Shown here in pieces: positions 56,387 through 64,000 of a stretch of 64,000 nucleotides of DNA; the stretch's first letter is position 1, and every line of letters begins with the position of its first letter. Position numbers and translations under genes: made by a program. Source of the DNA: Halarsenatibacter silvermanii (lineage in GTDB: Bacteria; Bacillota; Halanaerobiia; Halanaerobiales; Halarsenatibacteraceae). The notes under the pieces are model-generated. The model worked only from the letters and a program-made list of their open reading frames with translations. It was not told the origin of the DNA and searched no databases. The DNA lies in contig NZ_FNGO01000002.1 in assembly GCF_900103135.1 (NCBI RefSeq), positions 52,480 through 116,479 of the forward strand, read 5' to 3'.

Positions 56387-57820
56387 TTATATGCCGCTTC
56401 TGCTTTCCAGGTCATTAATATAATTCTTGAGCTCCTCCACAATTCCTGCCGGCAAATCCGGCGCCTCAAAATCTTCCAGGATTTCCTGCCGTTTCTGATA
56501 GGCTCTTTCCCGGGCGATAGGCTGATCTTTTTCGCTTGAATATTTACGGCGCGAACTCAGATTGGGAGTCCGCAGATCTTCCATATGAGAAAATGTGTGG
56601 TCATGAGTAATGTAATTGCCTCCAGGACCTACCTCGTTGATAACTTCTTCAGCTATAGTATCTTCATTGACCTCGAGGCCGGAAGCATAATTTCCTATCA
56701 TGCCCAGAATTTCATCATCGATAACAAACTTCTCGTAGGACATAGCCATATAATTTTCCAAAAGCCCCGCACTATGAAGCATGAAGTTAAAACCGCTTTT
56801 AATCGCTGAAAAAATATTCATCATGGCCTCATAGCCTCCCTGAGCATCAGGGAAAAGCGAATCTGTTAGGGCTCCTCCGCCCCTCACCGGCAGATCATAT
56901 CTTCGCGCCAGTTGAGCGGTTCCGTTAAACATCTTGGCTGTTTCCGGGCTGCCCAGCGCCATATCCGCTCCCCGCAAATCGAGCAGGCTTGAGGCGGAAC
57001 CATAGATCACCGGACAGCCGGGGTTTATTATTTGAGCAAGAAGGATGCCCGTCAATACCTCCGCATTTTGCTGGACCAGCGTGGCCGGGATGGTAGCAGG
57101 AGCCGTCGTGCCGCTCATGCTCATCGAAGCCAGACATAAAGCCTGGCCATTTTCCGCGTAAACTTCCAGGGCATCTGTCATCCGCACATCCAGCTGCAGA
57201 GGGCTGTTGGCATTGATCAGAGTTATCAAAACAACATTATCCGCGACATATTTTTTGCTGCCGAAAAGTATGGCGGCCATATCCAGAGTTTCCCGGGCTT
57301 TTTTCCTCCCCATGGAACTTCCCATGAAACACTTGTCGCTCAACTTTATGGCCGCGGAAAACATGCGAGCATGTCTTATTCTGTCGGGCACATCGTTGGG
57401 CTCGACCAGGACTCCCCCGACAACATCCAGATTATCACTACATTGAGTGAGTTTGGTGAAATTGCGATAATCGGCAAAGGTTGAATTTCGCCTGACGCCT
57501 TCATAATCCATCACGAAGGGAGCTCCATAACCAGGGACGAAGACTGTGTTATTTCCTCCCACTCTGATGTTATTGGCTTCATTTCTGGCCTTGATTTCAA
57601 AACTTTCCGGAGCTTTTGCAAGAAACTTTTCCAGATCGTCCTGACCCGGGTGCACCCGATTGCCATCCACCTCGATTCCAGCCCTCTGGAAATGTTCCCG
57701 GGCCCTGGAAGAGACGATCTCAACACCGGATTCTTCCAGAACCCGGAGGGTGGCTTCATGCAGGGCATCCTCCTCCCCGGGGGTGAAAATATCCTGATTC
57801 CCCAGTTTTCTCTTAAACAA
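56387..57820 (-). CDS. MttB-family (trimethylamine methyltransferase-like) methyltransferase
   Basis: A 477-residue MttB-superfamily protein with a TIM-barrel fold. It transfers a methyl group from an amine-type donor to a corrinoid protein. The frame is uninterrupted by an internal UAG, so it is a non-pyrrolysine member; characterised ones use glycine betaine, proline betaine, carnitine and similar quaternary amines. VFVPGYGAPFVMD, GGVLVEPNDVPDR and a C-terminal THDHTFSHMEDL are visible. No cognate corrinoid protein or MtgA-like gene is adjacent. TTG start behind GGGGG. It lies between fhs and the Flx genes. Confidence 0.9.
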   Translation of the reverse strand: MFKRKLGNQDIFTPGEEDALHEATLRVLEESGVEIVSSRAREHFQRAGIEVDGNRVHPGQDDLEKFLAKAPESFEIKARNEANNIRVGGNNTVFVPGYGAPFVMDYEGVRRNSTFADYRNFTKLTQCSDNLDVVGGVLVEPNDVPDRIRHARMFSAAIKLSDKCFMGSSMGRKKARETLDMAAILFGSKKYVADNVVLITLINANSPLQLDVRMTDALEVYAENGQALCLASMSMSGTTAPATIPATLVQQNAEVLTGILLAQIINPGCPVIYGSASSLLDLRGADMALGSPETAKMFNGTAQLARRYDLPVRGGGALTDSLFPDAQGGYEAMMNIFSAIKSGFNFMLHSAGLLENYMAMSYEKFVIDDEILGMIGNYASGLEVNEDTIAEEVINEVGPGGNYITHDHTFSHMEDLRTPNLSSRRKYSSEKDQPIARERAYQKRQEILEDFEAPDLPAGIVEELKNYINDLESRSGI

Positions 57821-57833
57821 AAATCAGCACCCC

Positions 57834-58679
57834 CTAATATTCATCCGGCATCTCTTTTAACTGGCTGTAGGTAAATACCGGTCCATCACAGCATACATAG
57901 CGGTGACCAATATTGCATTTTCCGCACTTACCCATGCCGCAGTCCATCCTCATCTCCAGAGTTGTAATGATGTTTTGCGGTTTGACACCCAGTTCGGTCA
58001 ATTTATCGATGACTGCTTTGATCATAATCGGCGGACCACAGGTGAAATAAAGAGTATCCTCGGTTGTACATTCTAGCTCATCCACTATCAGGTTATGGGG
58101 GAAGCCAACACAGCGGTCCCAGCCTTTGCAGGGCTCATCGATGGTAAATTTGACGGTTGTGTTGGGGGCATTTTCCCACCTGCGGTGATCGTAGGAATAA
58201 AGCATATCATCTGGAGAGCGAAAACCATGCAGCATCTGGATGTGCCCGAATTTATCACGGTTTTCAGGATCGAGAACATATTCCATCAGAGATCGCAGGG
58301 GCGCTACCCCGATACCTCCTCCTACGAATACGATATCTTTACCTTCAGCTTTTTCGACCGGGAAGCTGTTTCCGTAGGGACCGCGCACTCCTAAATAGTC
58401 GCCTTCTTTCATATCATGCACTGCAGAGGTTACTTTGCCAACTTTTTTTACCGATATCTTAATATATTCATCATTCTCCGGCGAAGAGGCGAAACCATAG
58501 GGAGCTTCTCCCACCCCGTAGGCGGTGAGCATCAAAAACTGGCCGGGTTTGAAGTCGAGAACATTTTTATCATCATCTGCAATCCTGAGATGGAATGTTT
58601 TGATGTTCAGATTTTTGCCTGTCTCCTGGATTATATCAACAATTTCCGCCTTATGAGGCATATAATTTTCTTTCTTCAC
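57834..58679 (-). CDS. flxA: FlxA-like NAD(H)/FAD oxidoreductase subunit
   Basis: A 281-residue ferredoxin-NADP reductase-fold protein. It has an FAD domain (LDFKPGQFLML, GEAPYGFASSP), a NAD(P) domain (GGGIGVAPLRSLM, about 115-127; TCGPPIM) and a C-terminal cysteine cluster (CGMGKCGKC, later CC) for an iron-sulfur centre, as in PyrK and AsrB. Gene order with the two dicluster proteins and an MvhD protein identifies it as the NADH-binding subunit of a Flx-Hdr complex. GTG start directly after flxB. Confidence 0.87.
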   Translation of the reverse strand: MKKENYMPHKAEIVDIIQETGKNLNIKTFHLRIADDDKNVLDFKPGQFLMLTAYGVGEAPYGFASSPENDEYIKISVKKVGKVTSAVHDMKEGDYLGVRGPYGNSFPVEKAEGKDIVFVGGGIGVAPLRSLMEYVLDPENRDKFGHIQMLHGFRSPDDMLYSYDHRRWENAPNTTVKFTIDEPCKGWDRCVGFPHNLIVDELECTTEDTLYFTCGPPIMIKAVIDKLTELGVKPQNIITTLEMRMDCGMGKCGKCNIGHRYVCCDGPVFTYSQLKEMPDEY

Positions 58680-59720
58680 CTAATTACCTCCTTTCTCGGC
58701 CAGCGTTGTCTCGACCTCGTGAATGACCCTTCTTATGTCCAGATTTACCGGACATTTTTCCACACACCTTCCGCAGCCAACACAGCCGGGCGAGCCATCA
58801 TAATGAGTTGGATGATAGGAGAATTTATGCAGGGCCCGCTGACGCCAGCGCTGATCCTGCTCTTCCCGGGGGTTATGCCCGGATGCGTGAGCCGTAAAAA
58901 GAGAGAACATGCAGGAGTCCCAGGAGCGCTTCTTCTCCAGCCCCTCCCAGTAAAACTTAAAACAGAAACATGTGGGACAGTAAAAGGTACAGACTCCGCA
59001 GCCCAGACAGCTGGCTGTAGGATTTTCCCAGTCGACTGATTCAAAAGCTTCCATTTCAGGATAGGGAAGTTCCTGATCTATGCTGAATTCACTGTTTTCC
59101 GGCAGTTTTTGACGTCTTTTATCGGTCAGTCCGGCCCAATCTTCTTCAGCATCGTCCAGGGCCTCAGCTGCCTCCAGAAAAGCTTCATCAGCCATCTCTT
59201 CATCTATTCTGAGGTAAAAAGTATCATCATCCTTCAGCAGATAGGCCGGAGCATCATCATTGTCGGCCGGGTCGATCTCCACCTGGCGGCAGAAGGACTG
59301 GCGGGAGGGTTCAAGACAGGAATAACCTACCAGCATGCTGTTTTCCCGCCGGGCCTGGTAGAACTGGTCTATAAAATTTTCTTCCATAAAAACGTCATCG
59401 TAGAGTTTCATGCCCTGAACATCACAGCTTCTAACCCCCAAAAATAGCCGGGGGCAGTCAGACCAATCGTCCGGTTCATGGTCTGGTCCGGTGGTTTCCC
59501 GACCCAGCCTGTCATCCCGGGGAAGATAATATTCTTTGGGAGAGACATCAGGCTGTTCTTCCAGATAGATCGAGTCTATCTCGTCTCCGGAATGAACATC
59601 ACTGTAAATAACTTTTTTCTCATCCCCCTGCCTAACTCGAAATGGGGCTACTACCTGGTAATTTTCGCTGAGATCTTCGATAAAATCTTTTAACTGCCGG
59701 GGATTTAAGGATTTTAACAT
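58680..59720 (-). CDS. flxB: FlxB-like iron-sulfur protein
   Basis: A 346-residue protein of the AsrA / hydrogenase beta-like 4Fe-4S dicluster family. The N-terminal 230 residues have no cofactor motif. The C-terminal third carries two clusters: CLGCGVCTFYCPTC (about 237-250) and CVGCGRCVEKCP (about 318-329). It would relay electrons between the flavin subunit FlxA and the rest of the complex. Its TAA is immediately followed by the flxA GTG. Acidic, with SD AGGAGGTG. Sulfite reductase AsrA is the alternative, but no AsrC is present. Confidence 0.86.
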   Translation of the reverse strand: MLKSLNPRQLKDFIEDLSENYQVVAPFRVRQGDEKKVIYSDVHSGDEIDSIYLEEQPDVSPKEYYLPRDDRLGRETTGPDHEPDDWSDCPRLFLGVRSCDVQGMKLYDDVFMEENFIDQFYQARRENSMLVGYSCLEPSRQSFCRQVEIDPADNDDAPAYLLKDDDTFYLRIDEEMADEAFLEAAEALDDAEEDWAGLTDKRRQKLPENSEFSIDQELPYPEMEAFESVDWENPTASCLGCGVCTFYCPTCFCFKFYWEGLEKKRSWDSCMFSLFTAHASGHNPREEQDQRWRQRALHKFSYHPTHYDGSPGCVGCGRCVEKCPVNLDIRRVIHEVETTLAEKGGN

Positions 59721-59732
59721 TTATTTCACCTC

Positions 59733-60587
59733 CTAGTCCAGAAAGCCTGGTTCTTCGTCATCTTTATCATAATCCGAATAAAGCGTCAGCTGGTCAGGAT
59801 CCATCCCCGGCCGATAATCATACAAATCTCTGGCCTTATGATAGAGATGGGAGGTCAGGGATCTCATCTCAATTCCTTCAGGACAGGCCATTTCACAGGC
59901 GCCGCAGTTGACACATCTGCCCGGCATATGCATGGTTCGCATCAGATGAAAGACCATATCGTTCTCTGTATCGCTTCCCTCTCTCAGCCACTCCGGCTGA
60001 TTGCTCTCTACAAAACAATGATCACAATAGCAGACAGGACAGGCATCCCGGCAGGCATAACATTGAGTACAGCGGGAAAATTCCTCCTGATAGTGTTTTT
60101 TCCGCTCCTCAGGAGAAACTTCCTCAAGCAGATAGCTGTTTTCCGCCAGCTCTGCCTCGATTTCCTCCTGATCCATCTCTTCTCCCACAGTATAATCGGC
60201 AATGACCGGATTGCGGGTATCGCACTCATCGCAGGCAGAGTTGCCGTCAATTCCGGGACAGCCGTTTATGCCGATGACCACAAGATCTTCTCTCTCCATC
60301 AAATCTTCCGACATATAATAGGCCATAGCCCTGGAATCACAGGGTTTGGCCACCACTGCCTGCCTGGCCGGATGATATTTGTGGATATATTTGGCCAGCA
60401 TGGGGGAAGCATCAGCAGTGAAAGAAAGTTTTTCAGCTTGCTCGGGAGAATCTATAAATACCGGTTCAATGAGCTCAGAAAACATACCGGGAGCGAAGCC
60501 GACCAGATGTTTAATATCATGCTCTTCCAGCACCTGACCGGCCACCTCTCTGAGCTCTTCCGTTATCTGTTTATAGGAATTGCTCAT
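59733..60587 (-). CDS. flxC: FlxC-like iron-sulfur protein
   Basis: A 284-residue electron-relay protein. It has two C-terminal cysteine groups, CTQCYACRDACPVCYCDHC (about 172-190) and CVNCGACEMACP (about 225-236), each fit for a 4Fe-4S cluster. There is also an extra pair in CPGIDGNSACDEC (about 110-122). It starts inside the end of flxD (17-base overlap), so they are co-translated. Similar proteins form FlxC of the Desulfovibrio Flx-Hdr NADH/heterodisulfide reductase system. Confidence 0.84.
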   Translation of the reverse strand: MSNSYKQITEELREVAGQVLEEHDIKHLVGFAPGMFSELIEPVFIDSPEQAEKLSFTADASPMLAKYIHKYHPARQAVVAKPCDSRAMAYYMSEDLMEREDLVVIGINGCPGIDGNSACDECDTRNPVIADYTVGEEMDQEEIEAELAENSYLLEEVSPEERKKHYQEEFSRCTQCYACRDACPVCYCDHCFVESNQPEWLREGSDTENDMVFHLMRTMHMPGRCVNCGACEMACPEGIEMRSLTSHLYHKARDLYDYRPGMDPDQLTLYSDYDKDDEEPGFLD

Positions 60588-61089
60588 AATCTATTTCACC
60601 CACCCTGTCTTCTTCTGTAATCTGTGAATCATCTATAAAACCTTCCCAGGCGCCCACACTCTTAACCCTGTCGACAACCCGGGTTACTATCTCGGCAAAG
60701 CGTTTGCCTTCGGCCGCTGAACACCAGGTAAAATTGAGTCGCTCGGGCTCGACACCGGCAAACTCCAGCATCTCTTTTAACATGGTAAAACGGCGGCGGG
60801 CATAATAGTTGCCATCTATATAGTGACAATCTCCGGGATGACAGCCAGAAACCAATATGCCGTCAGCCCCTTTCTCCAGAGTTTTGATTATCAGAAGCGG
60901 ATTAATCCTTCCCGTACAGGGAATTCTAACCGTCCTGATATTGGAGGGGTACTGCAGCCTGCTGCTTCCAGCCAGATCAGCCGCTGCATAACTGCACCAG
61001 TTGCAGAGAAAAGAAACTATTTTTGGCTCGAATTCTTCCCTATCTTTTTGGTTATCTGCCGCTGCTTCTGTTTCCGCTTTTGCCTCCAA
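60571..61089 (-). CDS. flxD: FlxD / MvhD-like iron-sulfur subunit
   Basis: A 172-residue protein with the MvhD domain (about 28-155): FLCNWCSYAAADLAG, VRIPCTGRINPLLI, GVLVSGC-like HPGDCHY and a conserved late Cys in FTWCSAAE. MvhD-type subunits hold a 2Fe-2S cluster and pass electrons to the HdrA flavin. TTG start behind GGAGGG, one base after hdrA ends. Only the N-terminal acidic 25 residues are unusual. Confidence 0.93.
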   Translation of the reverse strand: MEAKAETEAAADNQKDREEFEPKIVSFLCNWCSYAAADLAGSSRLQYPSNIRTVRIPCTGRINPLLIIKTLEKGADGILVSGCHPGDCHYIDGNYYARRRFTMLKEMLEFAGVEPERLNFTWCSAAEGKRFAEIVTRVVDRVKSVGAWEGFIDDSQITEEDRVGEIDYEQFL

Positions 61090-61090
61090 T

Positions 61091-64000
61091 TTACATCCCT
61101 CCTGTCTCTACAGGTTCATTAACCGGAACCTGTTCTTCCCCATCTTCGCTCAAAAGAGCATCTATCTCGTCGATCAACTTGGAATTGCTGAAGCCTTTGA
61201 GATCAACAGCATGGGGACGGCAGACTCCTGTGCAGTTTCCGCACCCCTTACAGAGTACCTCGTTGACCTCGGCGACTTCATCTTCAGGATCGACCTCGAT
61301 CGCTTTATATACACAGACCCGTTCACAGTCACCACAGCCGATACAGAGGTTTTCATCGACTTCGGCCACCATTGCCTCCGTCAGGAGGTATTCACGGGCC
61401 AGAATAGATGCGGCTCTGCCGGCAGCAGCCCTGCTCTGAGAGATCGATTCGCTGAGATTTTTGGGGCCATGTGCCAGCCCGGTCAAAAAGATGCCATCAG
61501 TAGCCGAATCGACCGGCCGCAGCTTCACATGAGCCTCCAGGAAAAATCCGTCCTCGTTGAGAGGGGTTTTGAGCATCTGACTGATTTCCTGGTTATCTTC
61601 GTTGGGAAGAATTGCTGGTGCCAGAACCAGCATATCAGCTCTATCCTCAACTTCTTTTTCAGTAAGAGGTTCTTCGTAGCAGATTTCCATACCGTCTTCT
61701 GCTGCCCTGACTTCCGGTTTGTCATCCTCTGTATAACGGCTGAAATTAACGCCCAGATCGCGGGCTTTGCGGTAAAGATCTTCAAAATAACCGTAGCTTC
61801 TCATCTCGCGGTAGAGAATGTTAATCTCAGTTTCAGGGCTTCTTTCCTTGATGTAAATTGCATTGCGCAGAGCCTGGCTGCAGCATATGCGGCTGCAGTA
61901 AGGCCGATCATCCTCGCGAGAACCCACACATTGAATCATATAGATGCTGTCAGCTTCGGGAACTCCATCCTCCAGTCTTTCGTCCAGCTCTAGCTGGGTT
62001 ACGACTTTATCGCTCATCTCATAATCATACTCCTGCGGAGTGTGTTCCTCGCCGCCGGTGGCGACGACGACGGTACCGCCTTCGACCTCTATCAGCTCAT
62101 CCTCTTCACTCCTGGCCTCATCAACAACAGGCGGGTCGAGTTCCAGGGTGAAGTTGCCGACAAACCCGGATATATCTTTTAGCTCGTGACCGCAGTAAAG
62201 ATCGATCAGTTCATGCTCTCTGACCTTCTGTTTAAGCCGGTCAATATGAGGTTCTACCGGTCTGCCCTCAAGCGATTGTTTGAGCTTGTTGGCATGACCA
62301 CCCAGCTCTTTTTCCTTTTCGACCAGGGCGACGGGAAAACCCAGCTCGGCCAGTTCCAGGGCCGAAGTCATTCCGGAGACGCCTCCTCCGATCACGAGAC
62401 CGCGGGCGATATTATCGACCTCACCCCGCTGCAGGGGTATGGCGTTTTTGACCGAAGAAACTGTCCCTTTTATCAGCTCAAATGACTTTTCGGTGGCTTT
62501 TTCCGGCTCCTCTTTATGCACCCAGGAACCCTGGTCGCGTATATTGGTCATTTCCATCAAATAGGGGTTGAGTCCGCTGCGTTCTACAGCATCTCGGAAG
62601 AGAGGTTCATGAGTTCTGGGAGTGCAGGAAGCTATTACAACCCTGTTCAGTTCATGTTCCTCTATTCTATCCGCGATCAAATCCTGGCTGTCAGAAGAAC
62701 AGAGATAAACAACTTCTTCTGAATGTTCGACGAAAGGTATCTCGGCAGCTCTTTCGGCCACCTCCTCTACGTCTATAACCCCGGCTATATTTGTGCCGCA
62801 GTGGCAGACAAAAACCCCAACGCGTGTTCTTTCGTTCTCCACTATTCTATCCTCTTTGACTTTGGCCTCTTCAAAACCCAATTCCTGAACATCAAGGACT
62901 GAATGGCGGGCAGCTAAAGCTGCTGATCCGCTGGCGCCCATCACCGATTCAGGTATGTCTTTAGGACCGTTAACCACGCCGCAGGCATAAACTCCATCCC
63001 GGCTGGTGGAGAGAGGATCGAATTCATCTTCAGCAGCGAAACCGTATTTGTTGGTTCTCACCCTGAGATCCTGCAGTGTTTCGTGCATTTTTTCGGTCGG
63101 CTCCATGCCGCTTGCTAAAACGACGAGATCGTAGTCCTCAGCGGCAAAACCATCATCTCCCTCCGTGACTTTAAGCCTGACGTCTCCCTGGTGTTCTCCT
63201 TCTTCGATCTCGGCTACCCGGGAGCGCACGAAATTTATTCCTTCTGTTTCCTGAGCGCGATTGTAATAGCGTTCAAAACCCTTGCTGAATGATCTCATAT
63301 CCATATAGTACATATCCACTTCTATCTCATCGCGGTGCTCTTTGGTGATAAAAGCATGCTTGAGAGAGTACATACAGCAAACTGAAGAACAGTAATTATG
63401 ATCACAGCGCCTGTCACGGGAACCGGCACAGTGGATAAAAGCGACTTTTTCTGCTTCCTCCCCGTCTGAAGGACGAACGATATGGCCATCAGTAGGCCCG
63501 GAAGCATTCAAAATTCGCTCGTATTCCAGGCTGGTCACCACATTTTCATGTTCATCATAACGATACTGGTCGACTACAGTACCGTCAAAGGCTTCATAAC
63601 CGGCAGCAAAAACAACCGAGGCTGCTTTTACGGTAAAATGCCTTTCGACCTGATCATAGTCGACTGCATCGAAGTTACAAACTTTTTCACAGACTCCGCA
63701 TTTGTCCTCCTGCAGCTTGCGGCAGTTTTCCTCATCTATAACAGCTACATTGGGAACAGACTGAGGCCTGTACATGTGAATGGCACCGTGTTCATCCATA
63801 CCCATATTGTACTCATCTTCTATAGTTACAGGACACTTGTCCAGACAGTCACCACAGCCTGTACACTTTTCTTCATCGACATAACGGGGCTTTTTCTTCA
63901 GCTTCACCTGAAAATCTCCGGGTTCACCGGACAGATTCATGAGTTCGGTCATCGTATAGGTGGTAACGTTCTCGTGTGTAAAACAATCGGTAATCTTGGG
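61091..64000 (-). CDS. hdrA: HdrA-like flavin/iron-sulfur subunit, tandem modules, 5' end outside window
   Basis: At least 969 residues; the frame stays open through position 64000, so the ATG at 63952 is internal. The sequence before it (ending ENVTTYTMTELMNLSGEPGD) is typical HdrA. Visible order: end of a first HdrA module with CTGCGDCLDKCP, CGVC and a CDHNYCSSVCC cluster. Then a second, complete module from about residue 385 (window numbering) with VGVFVCHCGTNIAGV, FAD loop VIGGGVSGMTSA, YCSRICC and two terminal 4Fe-4S sites CIGCGDCERVC and CKGCGNCTGVC. HdrA carries the bifurcating FAD. HdrB/HdrC may lie beyond the window. Confidence 0.9.
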   Translation of the reverse strand, partial: PKITDCFTHENVTTYTMTELMNLSGEPGDFQVKLKKKPRYVDEEKCTGCGDCLDKCPVTIEDEYNMGMDEHGAIHMYRPQSVPNVAVIDEENCRKLQEDKCGVCEKVCNFDAVDYDQVERHFTVKAASVVFAAGYEAFDGTVVDQYRYDEHENVVTSLEYERILNASGPTDGHIVRPSDGEEAEKVAFIHCAGSRDRRCDHNYCSSVCCMYSLKHAFITKEHRDEIEVDMYYMDMRSFSKGFERYYNRAQETEGINFVRSRVAEIEEGEHQGDVRLKVTEGDDGFAAEDYDLVVLASGMEPTEKMHETLQDLRVRTNKYGFAAEDEFDPLSTSRDGVYACGVVNGPKDIPESVMGASGSAALAARHSVLDVQELGFEEAKVKEDRIVENERTRVGVFVCHCGTNIAGVIDVEEVAERAAEIPFVEHSEEVVYLCSSDSQDLIADRIEEHELNRVVIASCTPRTHEPLFRDAVERSGLNPYLMEMTNIRDQGSWVHKEEPEKATEKSFELIKGTVSSVKNAIPLQRGEVDNIARGLVIGGGVSGMTSALELAELGFPVALVEKEKELGGHANKLKQSLEGRPVEPHIDRLKQKVREHELIDLYCGHELKDISGFVGNFTLELDPPVVDEARSEEDELIEVEGGTVVVATGGEEHTPQEYDYEMSDKVVTQLELDERLEDGVPEADSIYMIQCVGSREDDRPYCSRICCSQALRNAIYIKERSPETEINILYREMRSYGYFEDLYRKARDLGVNFSRYTEDDKPEVRAAEDGMEICYEEPLTEKEVEDRADMLVLAPAILPNEDNQEISQMLKTPLNEDGFFLEAHVKLRPVDSATDGIFLTGLAHGPKNLSESISQSRAAAGRAASILAREYLLTEAMVAEVDENLCIGCGDCERVCVYKAIEVDPEDEVAEVNEVLCKGCGNCTGVCRPHAVDLKGFSNSKLIDEIDALLSEDGEEQVPVNEPVETGGM

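Noticed and set aside
58680-60587. Anaerobic sulfite reductase AsrAB
   Set aside because: flxA and flxB resemble AsrB and AsrA, but no AsrC is present. The MvhD and HdrA neighbours fit Flx-Hdr instead.
61001-61993. Plus-strand 330-codon open frame
   Set aside because: Shadow of flxD and hdrA, whose motifs fix the minus strand as coding.
63950-63952. ATG as the start of hdrA
   Set aside because: The frame is open upstream to the window edge and those residues match HdrA, so the start must lie beyond 64000.

Overview
The window reads as chromosome from an anaerobic bacterium with Firmicutes-type housekeeping gene order but a Gram-negative envelope. Genes 46-7214 (upp, ywlE-rpiB, tsaC, prmC, prfA, tdk, rpmE, rho) follow an order familiar from Bacillus and Clostridium. 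A full set of Kdo/lipid A genes (kdsD, kdsA, kdsB, lpxK, lpxL, waaA, msbA) shows an LPS outer membrane. The proteins are conspicuously acidic, and oxygen defence is rubrerythrin plus superoxide reductase. Together this fits Halanaerobiales (halophilic, anaerobic, LPS-bearing Firmicutes). The order is an inference and I cannot name a genus. Almost every gene is on the minus strand. Only one ParB-like gene and comFB are on the plus strand. TTG and GTG starts with strong Shine-Dalgarno (SD) sequences are common, and I moved several starts for that reason.

Layout: 1-9.3 kb, translation and housekeeping genes, a CaCA-type cation exchanger and fructose-bisphosphate aldolase. 9.3-16.2 kb, a zinc-ribbon protein, hydroxyacyl-CoA dehydrogenase, a flavoprotein, a crotonase, pyrG, argS and a flavodoxin. 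16.5-21.7 kb, thioredoxin, a CoA-disulfide-reductase-like enzyme, a DUF368 lipid-carrier transporter and a GH65 disaccharide phosphorylase. 21.7-29.05 kb, an AT-rich island with two facing ParB-like genes, an O-antigen ligase, a GT2 glycosyltransferase and four LPS-kinase-like proteins. 29.0-39.8 kb, the GC-richer LPS core/lipid A operon, including a Kdo-transferase/GT9 fusion. 39.9-46.8 kb, cobalamin loop assembly and B12-type binding-protein genes, nadE, a kinase-like membrane protein and pgi. 46.9-52.6 kb, psuG, superoxide reductase, rubrerythrin, GH31, a GAF-type methionine sulfoxide reductase and comFB.

52.6-64 kb holds a C1/redox module. It has a reductive activator of corrinoid proteins, formate-THF ligase, an MttB-family methyltransferase, FlxA, FlxB, FlxC and FlxD, and a tandem-module HdrA that runs off the window end. 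The genes from hdrA to fhs are tightly packed and look co-transcribed. A plausible reading is that methyl groups from a quaternary amine enter the folate pathway while an NAD(H)-linked Flx-Hdr complex handles the electrons. The corrinoid protein, HdrB/HdrC and other partners are not in the window.

I see no rRNA, tRNA, CRISPR array or insertion sequence. No gene-free gap exceeds 300 bases. The longest is 16229-16503, described below. GC contrasts and spacings were judged by eye.
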